Of a stretch of 64,000 bases of DNA, positions 12,220 through 23,320 are shown in pieces (positions within the stretch are counted from its first letter, which is position 1; each line of letters begins with the position of its first letter). The notes beneath the pieces are model-generated. The model saw nothing but the letters and a program-made list of their open reading frames with translations, searched no databases and was not told the DNA's origin. Origin of the DNA: Portulaca oleracea. Taxonomy: Eukaryota > Streptophyta > Magnoliopsida > Caryophyllales > Portulacaceae. The translations under genes and the position numbers were made by a program. The DNA lies in the NCBI GenBank assembly GCA_029582165.1, contig CM055887.1, positions 15,423,190 to 15,487,189 on the forward strand. Direction: 5' to 3'.

Positions 12220-13998
12220 CTACTCAGGTTCCTCTGCATGCTGGTCCAGAAGAGGGTCATAATATCCTCCCAGCTACAGAAGGACGGACATCATTAGGAT
12301 GCCAGAAATCGATAGTTGATACATAAAATAGAAGAAATGCTAAAACCTGAGCCAAAGCAAGGCGTCCTCTATGCTGAAGAACCGCTTCTTCCAAGTTATC
12401 CGTCAGCATCACGAGATTGGCTGCTGGTTCACCAACCATCAGCCGAGCTATTTCATCCGCCACCAAGGCTTGCCTATCAAAGATAAGCTCGGAAGGATCC
12501 ATGGGGACTCTGGGAGGCCATTCCCCAATATGTTGGAAGAAGAAGTGTTCCCCCAAATAGAAAGCAAGACAAGAAGGACCTTCCAACAACAAGCGGCGAT
12601 CGCTTGCTTCCCTTGCAAGGCGTATGTCATAATAAAGGTCCCCCGCATTGTATTCTTCCATGGGAATCGGACAATATCCTCCTGCAACAACGGTCGTCAC
12701 CAAAAGCTCAAATAGGGAAAAGGCAAAACAAAAAAATGCAAGACATACCGGTCTGAGGTTGTTAATAATCCTTCTGAGCCCGTTCAAATCCTTGAAATGG
12801 AATTTCGACCGTCGGTAGCCTAATGATTCTGACCATCACCAAGCAGCAGAAACGCGCATACCACCATTGTTGGTTCCACCAACTACATGCAGGAAATAGG
12901 CCATAACCCACACCTGCATATTAGGAAAGGTTTGTAGTAAAAAAGAAGTTTACATCTTACAAATTTCTAAATAGAAAAATCTTGGAGCATACCTCCAAGA
13001 CTCGCCAAAGACTGCTCCCCAGGTTGAGCCTCTCAACCTCCGTTGCCCTTGTACGCGCCACTGTGTCACAGCCGGTGGGCCGGCAGGAAACCCGCATTCC
13101 TCTAACCAAATGGGCATAAGCAGCCGCCGCCCAGTTGAAAGATCTCATCTCGCCGAAATTCATGAGATGATGTGCCCAGAAGAGGGTAATGGTGTCTCCA
13201 CGGTTTGCAAATGCATTGATGAAGTGCACCAACACAATGAATTGATGCTAAGGAAGAGGAAAGCTTTCAAATCCATCACTTTTTATAACGTTCGCCAGAT
13301 GCGTGTACCGCAGGCCGCCAATTCGTCTCGCCAACGCAACAACGGGTTACAAGAGCGCATGGACGCGAGGGTCGACATCACTCTGAAACTCCAGTAGCTT
13401 ACCGCCCCAGCTAAAACCTGTAATCATCACAAAATCAAAAGGAGTAAGCATCAACTCCCCAACTGGGAGGCGGAACGAGTTCATGGTATCCCAGAAACGC
13501 TCCACGATAGCTCGGTCGTATGTCCTCTTGCTGCTACGGATCTTCCATGCCCTTAAGCAGTCTAGAAAAAGACCAAAACCAGCATCCCTCACAATGCTCA
13601 AATAAAATGCGTCCACGTTCGCATGGAAGGACAAGTTTATTACACCCTGAATGCTCCCACATGACTTGAAGGAGTCTTCCTACAATAAAGTCAAAAGAAG
13701 AATCTAAGGTGTAAAGTACTTCAAGCAAAATTCAAAGTAGCTAAGGTTGCTTTAGGATTCAACATAAAAGTACAACAACAAATAGCATGCAAAGCAACTG
13801 CAAAAGTAAAACATGCTATATGAAGGATCATACCGAGTCATGAGAACGAAAGAACCATATGTGCTCATCTTGGCGAAAGACCAACTGAGCCAGAATGAAA
13901 TTCCTGCTAGGATACTCCCGCTGCACTGTCCTTACGTACGGACGTTCTTGAACCACTGGCTGAGTAGCACGTCTGCGGCCCCTCCGAAAGAAATTCAT
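12220..13998 (-). pseudogene. Antisense plant mobile domain (PMD, MAIN/MAIL1-like) gene of the Tat element
   Basis: Minus-strand exons with canonical GT-AG borders can be proposed: 13998-13834 (start MNFFRRGRRRATQPVV), 13679 to about 12993, 12913-12749, 12681 to about 12345 and 12273-12220 (stop). Recognisable PMD stretches are DAGFGLFLDCLRAW, FRLPVGELMLTPFDFVMITG, FGEMRSFNWAAAAYAHLVRG and RRLLLEGPSCLAFYLGEHFF. The domain is related to aminotransferase-like plant proteins and is known in host genes and in Tat-type elements. In-frame stops at 13347-13349 and 13248-13250 and a frame change near 12655 indicate decay, unless further introns remove them. A minus-strand ORF at 11870-12106 may be an extra exon or flank. 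Confidence 0.68.
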
Positions 13999-14109
13999 AC
14001 TCTCGTGATGAAATTCAAAAACACCCGAAAAGATTTTTTTTAGAGAGAGAATAAGAACCAAGAAGAAGGAAATCCGCTATGAATGATGAAATAATGCCGA
14101 GCCTAAACC

Positions 14110-14117
14110 TATTTATA
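14110..14117 (-). promoter_or_regulatory. TATA box of the antisense PMD gene
   Basis: The minus strand reads CCTATAAATAGG here, about 110 bases upstream of the proposed ATG at 13998. A G-box-like CCACGTGTC lies further upstream (14141-14150), and a GGCCGATCGGCC palindrome lies at 14174-14185. The spacing fits a plant core promoter driving the antisense gene independently of the LTR. Confidence 0.6.
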
Positions 14118-14632
14118 GGCAAAATGGATGAGCTCTCACTGCCACGTGTCAGTCATCACTGGCTCCCAGTGGAGGCCGATCGGCCTACATGACCAACCAC
14201 AATTATTGCGTTGAATGGTCTGCTGCATGGCCTGCAAAAAGCTGCATTGTACAAGCCAAAAGATTCCTCCCAAGCATGTAGGTCGGTCAGCCTAGGGAAG
14301 GAGAATCCCTTGTCTTCTTCCTCCTATGTCATCTTCTCAACAACATGCATCTTCCCAAAGCCATGAAGGAACGAGCCAAGGCGTGCCCAATAAGAAGAGG
14401 GTGCTCTTTTCAAAGTCAAAAGCATCCATTCCCCAAAAGGGAACAAGTCCCAATGGCTGATTAGCCGCAACCCGAGGTAAGTTTCTCGGACCGAAATTTA
14501 TATTTCAACAAGACAGACGAAAACCATTGCATTTTGTAGGAAAATAAGGGTCACGACCAGTGAAGTCCCTCGACATCAAATTGCCATCATCATCCTAATC
14601 AGCATCATCATCATCGTCATTGTCATCATCTT

Positions 14633-14750
14633 GAGCCACCGGCAGAGTTTCGGTGAAGTCTCTACAACCAGGGCCATCGGCAGAGTTTCAATGCAGTCCC
14701 AATGCTGAGCCATCGGCAGAGTTTCGATGAAGTCCCAACCCCCAGGCCAT
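14633..14750. repeat. About 38-bp tandem repeat, three units
   Basis: Three consecutive units share the core GCCATCGGCAGAGTTTC followed by a GAAGTC- or CAGTCC-type end (starts near 14635, 14672 and 14709). It lies in the non-coding stretch between the antisense gene and the PPT. Confidence 0.8.
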
Positions 14751-14990
14751 CGACATCGCAATCAATGAAATCCTTCGGCATCAAACATGCCAACAATCAT
14801 CAACATCGACACCGGGAAAGACTAGAACCGATACTAGGAAAGACCAGAAAATCAACCCCAAGAGCCATCGGCATCATGACCGATGAAGTCTCCCCAACAA
14901 GTAAGGCGTCATTCTCGCATGAGAACACCTATTGGCGAAAGTTCGCCAACCACGACACAGGACCTAGCTTCCAAGTGTTAGCCCACATCT

Positions 14991-15090
14991 TCAAGTAGGA
15001 TGTCATCAAACGTCCGAGATCATGTCAAGTAGGATGTCATCAAACGTCCGAGATCACTTCAAGTAGAGCATCATTCTTGCTCGAGATCAT
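14991..15090. repeat. 34-bp tandem repeat, two near-perfect units and one diverged unit
   Basis: Unit 1 (14991-15024) and unit 2 (15025-15058) both read TCAAGTAGGATGTCATCAAA and continue alike. Unit 3 (15059-15090) is diverged but keeps TCAAGTAG and CGAGATCAT. It is a second, unrelated repeat in the same 3' untranslated stretch. Confidence 0.88.
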
Positions 15091-15236
15091 CAAAGAGGCG
15101 CACGCCGCCATTACCGCGATGCAGGACTCAGCTTCCAAGCATCACTTCAGGCTTTACACTCGACAAAGTCATATCCTCGACTTGTGTCTATCAAATTAAG
15201 GCTACTTTGATTCTCGTCCTGTCTTCGGACTCAATC

Positions 15237-15250
15237 AAAGTGGGGGCTCC
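15237..15250 (+). promoter_or_regulatory. Polypurine tract of the Tat-type element
   Basis: AAAGTGGGGGCTCC sits directly upstream of TGTAGACACC, the typical LTR start of Tat/Ogre elements. Confidence 0.82.
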
Positions 15251-16528
15251 TGTAGACACCGGGATTTTGATGCATAAAATAACATAAAAAGAAGAGCGTA
15301 AGAAACAAAAGAAGATTAAATAAATACGTGCATTCTACATGTATTTGGTCACTTAAAGCTACATGCATGATCACATGTAGTCCATCCTAGCTACATGCAC
15401 ACTTGTTTATATAAAAATGGAGCCATGCAAACCCTACAAACAAGAGCTAGAGGTCGCGAGATCAAATCCTCATAAAAGCACTCAAAAACACTCTTAAAAA
15501 TCAAATAATATTAGCTATCTCCGTCCAGTGTGAAGGGCAGCTGCCCTAGGCAGAATATCTTCACACCACACCGTCCATGCATGCATGGACAAGGCTGGAT
15601 CCCTCCCCCCTGGAGCAGTGGCCGACCGACCTACACGACGTCAACCACACATGGGCAATTGACCATGTGCTGCCGTCCACCCCAAGTTCACCCCCTACTG
15701 CCCTAGTATTTTGTGCCTAGCCGGAGATTACTATGTGTGTGCATGCATGCATATGTATCTCAACTCTCTCCTAAGCCTATAAATACTACTCTTCTCCAAG
15801 TCATTTTCACTCATCAATTCACCAATTCACTCATCATCTATCCCTCTCTAATCATTCTCTCATTCTCTCTACTTTTCTCTACTTCTTATGCTCTTATATA
15901 ATCTCTCTTATCATTCTACTATCATCCTATTATTCTATCATCTTTCTTACCATCATTATCTTCCTAATCTTTCCATCACAAAAAGCCTAAACACATATCC
16001 TACTTTATCCAATCAAAACCGCACAAAAAACCCTAGCCTAAACACATTCAAAACCACAAAAGAAGCCTTCTTATACCCTATTTTCACTCTCTTTCTTATC
16101 ATCCTTTTCCACAATTTTCTATCATTATCATGGCACTTGGAGAGGAGGATTCTAAAGGCATAAAGAAGGATTCATCAAGCATTCAAAGGCTAGGCAAGGT
16201 CTTCTCCCATAAAGTAGCAATGTAAGCCCTTAAGTGTTCATTTTCTCTTGTAAATAAGTGTATATTTGTACTGTTTTATCTTGTATTACATTCTTGTTGC
16301 ATGTTCAATGAAGTAATTTTATAAAGTATTCCTTCAATTCCCTTCCAAACTTTGTAAAAGCACATTTTAAACTTTTAGTAGAGTCTTTCCTTTTGTGAGA
16401 GGCGAACTCTTAAAGTTTACTTTTCGAGTTCGTAGCCTTACCCCCGAATCCATTCTTGGGTTTCGCATGCGGAGTCTTTTCTTTACTTTCCTTTTGGTTT
16501 TGTCTTGGCTTTTCCCTTAAAAAGTCGA
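15251..16528 (+). repeat. LTR of the Tat-type element
   Basis: It begins TGTAGACACCGGG after the PPT. A TATA-like CCTATAAATACT at about 15776-15787 is a plausible promoter. The right end is placed just before TGGCGACTCC (16529-16538), which matches the first ten bases of the usual Tat/Ogre primer-binding site. An LTR with a PPT on one side and a PBS-like sequence on the other would be shared by two internal regions. The border is approximate. A GGCCGACCGACC near-palindrome lies at 15620. Confidence 0.65.
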
Positions 16529-16868
16529 GTGGCGACTCCCATTTCGAACTAAAATACATCGACGATTGAATAAGCTATGATTAACATGGTTTTACAATGT
16601 ATCGATGCAACTTTAGGGTTTCTTTCTTATATTTCTAAATAATACTTGCATAAATCACTCTCTTCCGAGCCTAACATTTAAATGACAAATTGGGTTAAAT
16701 TTAGAAGAGTTTGGAACAAGTGGATGTTCATTCTTAAAGGTTTAATTCAAGGACTCATAAAATGTCTAAGTAAAGGGAAAGTGATTTTACACGATATTAT
16801 TCATGAAATGTGAGTTTGATTTTCCTAAAAGAGTTTTCAAAGGTTAAACCCCAGCACGAATCAACAAA
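16529..16868 (+). other. Internal-type Tat sequence after the PBS-like site
   Basis: AT-rich and non-coding. About 16560-16860 aligns by eye with about 19175-19430 (shared runs such as GATTTTACA and ATTATTCAT), so diverged copies of one segment flank the minus-strand Athila fragment. It ends abruptly where gag homology of the Athila fragment begins. Confidence 0.5.
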
Positions 16869-17700
16869 TCACACCCCGATCCTAACGTAGACGTTCGGAA
16901 GCCCGAACGACGAGGAAAAATTTCCACACCACTGCATTGCCCTTTCAGACATGCTTTCTAAGAAATCCCAAGCCTCATCAGTAATTTTATCCATAAAACC
17001 CCCCTGACACATTGACTCCAGTGTGACTCTAGTATCATGGTCGACCCCCTCGTACACGATCTGACATAGTCGTACCAAGTCAAAACCATGATGAAGGAAT
17101 TGGGATAGTAGGTTTTTAAATCGTTCGAAAGCTTTCCAAAAAGGTTCTCCTACGTCCTGTCTAAATTTCAAAATCGAGTTTCTTAGTTGAACGGCTAAGG
17201 AGTTTGGAAAAAACCTTTTCATAAAAACTTTTAGAAAACCATCCCAAGAATTAATGGACCGAGGTTTGATGCTATACATCCACCGCTTAGCGGCGTCCCT
17301 TAGAGCAAAACGTAGGTATTTTAAAAGCACATAGTCTAATGGGACTCCTGGTGGAGTTATCATGCTAATGTATTCTTTGTACTCTACGGTCCATATGAGT
17401 GCTAACCCAGTACCAGTGAAAAGTGGTAGGTTCTAGGTGTATTGCTGCCTAGGGTCAAAGGTTACTCCTGTAGGCAGGTTAGGAAGTACAAAACACAAAG
17501 GAGGTGGGTCATAAGATGGATATAATTGGTCATTAAGGATTACCCTAGGTGGTGGTGGTGGTGGTGGTTCTTCCCCAGATATCTTTGGTGATTCTACCGC
17601 TGTTTCCTCCTTCTTAACCAATCTTTGACTACCAGGACTACGAACCCAAACCTCAGGTTGTTGTACTTTCCGATTTTCCTTGAAGTCTAATTTTTTTTTT
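16869..17700 (-). pseudogene. Athila-like gag, N-terminal part
   Basis: The minus-strand frame at 17621-17433 has a Pro-rich segment (EEPPPPPPPRVI). 17363-16869 encodes the retrotransposon gag domain (LRDAAKRWMYSIKPRSINSW, FMKRFFPNSL, FRQDVGEPFWKAFERFKNLL), with the conserved W and F positions of Athila gag. The two parts are separated by a stop near 17435. Homology ends after SMSERAMQW (about 16930), at the truncation junction. Confidence 0.75.
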
Positions 17701-17812
17701 AATTTTTCAGTTTTATAAATTTTCTTTGGGTTTTTGTTTTTGAAAACTAATCTAAGAACGCAGTTAAACTATTCACATACAAACCAATAACCTAATCTAC
17801 CAAATAACGCCA

Positions 17813-17830
17813 TCCCCGGCAACGGCGCAA
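17813..17830 (-). promoter_or_regulatory. Primer-binding site, tRNA-Asp type
   Basis: The minus strand reads TTGCGCCGTTGCCGGGGA, close to the tRNA-Asp PBS (TGGCGCCGTTGCCGGGGA) used by Athila elements, and starts two bases after the LTR end. Confidence 0.85.
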
Positions 17831-17831
17831 T

Positions 17832-19107
17832 TGTTCGGTTGTGGTATTTGGGGTAAATAGTAGGGTTGTTGTACCTCGGGATGGTGTGTTAGGTTTTCAG
17901 GAAACTGGTTTGGAAAGGTTTTCAATATGCAGGAAGCAGTAAATAATTAAACTAAACTAATTATGAATTGAAAACAAGAACAAGAAATTAAAACCCAACA
18001 AAAGAAACTAAACTAGAAAACAAGAACATAATCAAGAAAGCCATTAAAAACACTCAAGAACGAAGAATGTAAAAACTAAATTTAAAATTAAAATTAAGAG
18101 AAAGAAATTATACCTAGGATGCATTGTTCTAATCTAGAATCTTGAAATCTTGAATCTTTAAATCTTGAATCTTTAATCACGAATCTTCTCCCGAACAAAC
18201 AAGAAAAAGCGTGATTCGGATTACTAAGACTGCTCGAATCCTCACCTGAAGGGAGAATTCGAGGAACCTTAATCCTCCTCTTCACTAAAAATCGATTTTT
18301 GTGGAACTAATACTAATGAAATTGAAAATATAAGAAAGCAAAAGAGAACAAGAAATTTGTAGAACTAATCACTTGCATTTATCTAAAAAGGTTGAATTAC
18401 AATTGAAAGCTAAAAAAACTCCATGCTAAAAAGCTAATTCTAAAACTAATAATAAAACTAAGTTAAAACTAAGATAAGATGAAACTAAGATATCCTCTTA
18501 ATGAAATATACTATGGTTTATATAGAAAAGACTTAGGGAAAAGAAATAATAAACCCCCCCCAAACCCTAGCAGAGCCGCCGCAAAATTCCGGGACTGCTG
18601 CCGATGTCGCGGGCGCCACTCATAGGGTTACGGGCGCGACCCTCTTACGCCTCGTCGCGATTACGGCTTCGGATGGTCGCGGGCGCGACATTTTCTTGGA
18701 AATTCTCTTCACCGTCGTCGCGGGCGTGAACACGTCAGACTCGGTGCGAATCTCTTCTGGCCGGCACGTCGCGGGCGCTACAAAAGCTGTCGTGGGCGCG
18801 ACAGTGTCTCGAGTGTCACAAATCTTGACTCGGGTGCGACCCTCTTCTGGTTGAGTGATGGGGAAGGCTTCTTCGATGTCGCGGGCGTGACCTTGAACTG
18901 CCCAGCTGTCGCGGGCGCTACGCACCTTGTGGCGGGCGCTACGCTTGTGATGTTGGGCTGTTTTGGCTTTTTGGCTAGATTTTCAGTCTAACTCTCGATT
19001 TTCATAGAAAAACACAAAATCATCATAGCTAATATATAATTAAGGGGCAAAAGCAAGCAAAACACCTTATAAAATGATATAAATTCGGCTCGAAATGAGA
19101 CCGAACA
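17832..19107 (-). repeat. 5' LTR of the minus-strand Athila-like fragment
   Basis: It is bounded by a perfect 7-base inverted repeat: + strand TGTTCGG at 17832 and CCGAACA ending at 19107. Length is 1276 bp. The interior is A-rich near the PBS and contains the GC-rich palindrome array at 18605-18945. Its partner LTR is absent, so no target duplication can be tested. Confidence 0.8.
18605..18945. repeat. Cluster of GTCGCGGGCGCGAC-type near-palindromes
   Basis: About nine or ten variants lie within 340 bases of the LTR. The best copy is GTCGCGGGCGCGAC at 18676-18689, with others near 18605, 18629, 18715, 18766, 18791, 18827, 18876, 18906 and 18930. The flanking LTR sequence is AT-rich, so the array stands out in composition. 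Confidence 0.85.
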
Positions 19108-19558
19108 TCTTTCAAAATAAAAGCATAATTCATGTTACCTAGACCATGGGTTTCAAAACCTTAAAACTTGTTTTGCGTGATTAATGGTCTTACAACGAGT
19201 TTAATGCATCTTTAGGAATGTAATGTATATTTTTCCCTAGCCCCAGCCTCACTTTGAAAATAGGATAATCAAATTTGAGCAGGAAAGAGCAAGTGCTAGT
19301 TCTCTCTTCGGATTCGGTTCAAATATTTTCAAAGTGTGCATCGTAAAGGAAATGCGATTTTACAATTAAATTATTCATAAAATGTGTAAAACAATTGCTA
19401 AAGATCTTTTAAAAACGTAAAGCACTAGCAAAGTCCCAAAAATTCTTACTGGAAAACTAAACGAAACAAAAGTGGCGGTATCGCGTTGACTCGTTCTGTT
19501 CAAGGGGAAGACCCGAAGAGGTCGGTAACCGGTTATCCCAGGTACGTCCTTAGAAGTT

Positions 19559-19573
19559 TGGCAACTCCACTGG
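19559..19573 (+). promoter_or_regulatory. Degenerate primer-binding site of the Tat/Ogre element
   Basis: TGGCAACTCCACTGG resembles the Tat/Ogre PBS TGGCGACTCTGCTGGGGA, with changes at internal positions. It is the only marker of the LTR to leader border here. Confidence 0.5.
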
Positions 19574-21059
19574 AAATGTTTTTAAAATTAAAGAGGGTAA
19601 AACTTAAAAAAAGTTTAGTGAATTTAAATTTTAAGGACTATAAACTTTAATTTTACATCTTTTAAATCATTAATGCTTAGGCATAAAGCATTTCATATAC
19701 CAAGTTTCTCTTTTGCCATTTATTGGCGTGGGAGCACTCAAAGTGACAGTTTAGGATTAACCCAAAAATTTAGCCAATAAGATGCCAGACTGGCTATTCT
19801 CAGAATTGTACATTTACACCAATTTGAGCCTTAGTCACCACATCCACTTATGCATCACTCTAAGGAGTGTCCATTCAAACTTCTAATAGCAGCACCTCAT
19901 ACATTTGAATTATAGCACTCTTACAAGGAAAATGCACTGAGGCAAGACTTGAGGCGCTAAGCCTTTATCCAACCAGTAAACCCTTTTTGAACTTAGAGCC
20001 TTAGTTGAGGATACCTTATCATGTTATATGCATGTGTAAATATGTGCTTTTATGTTTTGATTGAGTCTTCATAAGAGTCAGGCCTAATTTAAAGATAGTG
20101 TTCTAGTCCGACAATGAACACTGGGGGTTTGAGAAGAAATGAGTTTACAAACTCGGTCAATCAACCTTGAATTTATGGTCATCCCGGCTGTTACGGTCAT
20201 CCATTTCAAAAGGTTAATTATCCTTATTTATCGGTTCATTTTAACTCACCTTTGATAGTTTTATTCGACCATTTTTAATATTCTCCTAGCTAAGGTTCAA
20301 AGAAAACTGATTAGTAATAAACAAAGTTAGTGTATGTTGTTTAACATGTGTAATAGAAATGAGGCTAGAGAAAATATATTTGTAAGTTTGATTAAGTCCA
20401 AAACTCCATTGTCGGCCCATTGTTAAGTCCATCCATGATGGACTTAATAATTAAATTTATAGACCTATTTTAACTCGCCTTTTGTTGGCTTTATTCGGTC
20501 CTTTACAATATACAATTTCCACGAGTAGAAATAAAATATGTTAGATCATAGATTAAAAAAAGTGTGTCTAAATACATATCAGGCCATTAGCTTGTCAAGC
20601 ATTATCTTAGTCCGTGTAATATTTAGTATGGCTTGAATTAAAACAAATTCGTTATCGTAAGTGATGAATTCTCTTTAACATTGGCCGACCTCAGATTTTG
20701 GCCCATCCATTTTGGGAATTGATAAGTTGTGCTTTTTTATTCATTTTAGTTCACCTTTTTTACTTTATTCAGCCCTTTATAATGTCGTGTTACAAAAAGT
20801 GTCATTATCTGTCTTAGGATCGTTTATAGTCGAGGACATGCAAACCCATGTCACATGTGAGTCTGTTCATGAGTCAGCATATAGGTGTTTTACATTTTAG
20901 GAAGTCCCATGTAGGTCAAATAGGACATCTATGCATTGGGATGAGTTTTTCTTCTTTGTCTAGCGTCTAGGTCAAATCCCTGAGTCTCGACATTGTTCTT
21001 GTACAAGCATAAAAGTTGATCAACAGAAGGGTTGAATTTTAGGACCATCTGGGCGAGTC
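19574..21059 (+). other. Leader of the Tat/Ogre element, non-coding
   Basis: AT-rich without conserved ORFs. It contains repeated short phrases: TTTTAACTCACCTTTGATAG near 20239 and TTTTAACTCGCCTTTTGTTG near 20471, each followed by a variant of TTTATTCG and CATT or CCTTT. These suggest old local duplications about 230 bp apart, with a third diverged copy near 20745. Long leaders are usual in this lineage. Confidence 0.45.
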
Positions 21060-22490
21060 ATCCGTTACTCAAACTTTGTTTGTCCACCTCCTAAACCCAG
21101 AGCATCTCGTAGTCTGAACTTTGACATGGCTATAAACCTAAATGAAAATGACCAGAACAACGGGAAACCCAATGTAGCCGTGACCAAGTACCTAGACGAC
21201 ATGTTCCACACGTTGGAAGGGTCAACCAATTTTTCTGCACTCCAGCAAGAGAAAAAAGTCAAAGAGCATACTATTAGGGAGCGAGAACTCATCGAACAAC
21301 AAATCGGCGAATAGAGCAACAACAAGATACTTTGAATGGGTTTTTGAAAGCCCTTCAGCACATTAATTAGTGTCCATGTTGGTATTGGTGGTGATGAAGA
21401 CAATATTCCTGAAAGTTCCATCCATCCTAATTTCCTCGCAGTAGAGAAAAACAAAGGTAAAGTAGGGGGAAATCCCAATACATAAAAGGTTGTCCACTTG
21501 GAATACGAACATACACCAGACCTGAAACCTTTAAAGCTACCCCTCCTCTAGTTCAAATCAAGTCTGCAGCCAGGATAAACCTTCAAGATGATCCTACTAT
21601 CTAGGGGTGTAAAGCTCAACTCAATGGTTTCAAGAGTATAGTAAGCCAAATGTCTGCATTCACCAACAAATTTATTGACTTTGAGACATCTGCTCATGTT
21701 ACAACCAAAGTCTTTGAAAAATGAACATCCCTTTGAAGAAATTCAGTACACCTAAAACCGAACCCATAATATTTGAGAATTCAATATGGTGATGCACCCC
21801 GAGGCATCAGAATTGAGTATTATTCGAATGTCTTCCCATCATCGCTGAGTGAGGAAGCCCTGAATTGGTACTACATTGTTCCATTAGAGACTTGAGGATA
21901 ATGATATGCCTTGCGTAAGACGTTCATAGACCATTATAACAATATTCACAAAGATAAGGTGACCTAGTCCAACGTGGTGGCTATTCGTCAAGGAGAGGAA
22001 GAACCCTTTTTATCTTACTACGAGAGGTGACACGCTAAGCTATCTCAGGTCACCAACATCATCCAAAAAAAAAATGCAGCTTGGCACTTCCATCAAAGGT
22101 TTGAAATCGCGTCTCATCCAACAACTTGATTTCCATGCAGTTGAAAGTTTTGACTATCTAAAGAAGTTTTGCCCTAAGCTAGAGGCACGAAGGGAAATGA
22201 ACGTTGTCTGGCAAGGTTGGAAAAGTACTAGCACATGTCGAAGGACTTCAAGTAATCGTTCGAAAATGGTTGAAACCAATGCGATTCAGAACCAAACTCG
22301 AGGTCCAATCTCAAGACCGCGTGCCAAATATAACGCTTACACACCTCTGGATTTTTCCAAATCTGAAGCCTTGGAGAGATTACCAAAAATGAAGAAAATC
22401 CAGTTGCCTTTTCCCAAGCTGAGCCGCGTGTCAAGAGACCTAACTAGATTGACTCTATGTACAATAAGTATCATCGAATGAGGGGGCAGG
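21060..22490 (+). pseudogene. Tat/Ogre gag
   Basis: Broken frames give a charged coiled-coil-like N-terminal part (about 21126-21313), then the gag core in pieces: SLSEEALNWYYIVPLE near 21845, RKTFIDHYNNIHKDK near 21920 and IRQGEEEPFLSYYER near 21985. A further ORF follows at 22074-22481. The order and the W-rich core match Tat-lineage gag (FPxSLTGxAxxWY ... YKFN ... ESFREYxxRW). At least three stops interrupt it. Confidence 0.65.
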
Positions 22491-22599
22491 ACACTGAGAA
22501 GTGTTGGACCCTCATGAATCTGGTTGAGGACATGATCTGATCCAAGGCACTCCCTTTATCCAAGGTTGCGCAAGGCCCTAACAATAAAAGCCACCCTCT

Positions 22600-23320
22600 C
22601 TCGAATCATGTTATCTTTCTCGGGGAAGGCACTTTTGATCTGTCAGAACTCATTTTCGATGAGGGTGCAACTACACTCCTAAATAGTGAAGAGGTTGAAT
22701 CCTTCACTATCAATAGAATTAGGGCAAATGATGTTCAAGATGTCAAATAGCCTGCTTTAGATGATCATGTGTGGGTGGCCGAGGTAGAGGCACTACCTAG
22801 TGTCGCGTTCCTAATCCGATCCGAGAGACACAACTAATCCTGAAATGAACCTTCAGCAGTGTCCTCGACACCAAACCACACTAGGATTAAGACTCCTACT
22901 ACTTCGAAGGATCCTTTCCTCACTCAGCTAAAAAAGACCCTACCAAATATTTCCATCTAACAATTAATGTGTGCTTCCAAATCTAAATGTGAGCTTTATT
23001 AAGCACTCTCCAAAACGTTATTGTTCCTGCAATGATTACATCTAAAGCCTTAGCATCACATACCACTCGCAGGTCGCTCGAGATGGTCACCTTACCAATC
23101 ACCTTTGACCACGTGGCTAGGAACGTAGAGTTCATCGTACTGGATATCCCGTCTTCCTTTAACTTGTTCTTGGGGTGCCCGTCGCTGCATGAATGTAAGG
23201 CGGTGGCATCCACCTTGCAGCAAAAGGTGAAAATGGTGATTCAGGACCAAGTAGTCGCCATCTTAGGAGAAGTTGTCTCCGGGATTTTCGATGCTAAGAA
23301 GGCGGTATTATAATTCGAGT
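22600..23320 (+). pseudogene. Tat/Ogre protease region
   Basis: The clearest part is the frame 23032-23313, with EMVTLPITFDHVARNVEF, VLDIPSSFNLFLGCPSLHEC and ASTLQQKVKMV. This matches the segment after the DTG motif in Tat/Ogre proteases (LLGRPWIHxxxAVPSxLHQKxKF). The upstream catalytic DTG motif itself is not preserved in a readable frame. Confidence 0.68.

Larger units (their letters stand above)
11366..16528 (+). mobile_element. Tat-type Ty3/gypsy element, 3' end only
   Basis: A PPT (AAAGTGGGGGCTCC) at 15237-15250 and an LTR starting TGTAGACACCGGG at 15251 mark the 3' end of a + strand Tat/Retand-type element. Upstream lie an antisense plant-mobile-domain gene and tandem repeats, both typical of the region between pol and the 3' LTR in this lineage. 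No gag or pol of this element is present: it is cut off at the Athila LTR border near 11365. Either Athila inserted into it or the two were joined by deletion. Confidence 0.7.
16869..19107 (-). mobile_element. Minus-strand Athila-like fragment (LTR, PBS, 5' gag)
   Basis: Read on the minus strand: a complete 5' LTR (19107-17832), a PBS complementary to tRNA-Asp, a leader and a gag fragment that stops at about 16870. The rest of the element and the 3' LTR are missing. The LTR and its palindromes differ from those of the first Athila copy, so this is another family. Confidence 0.8.
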
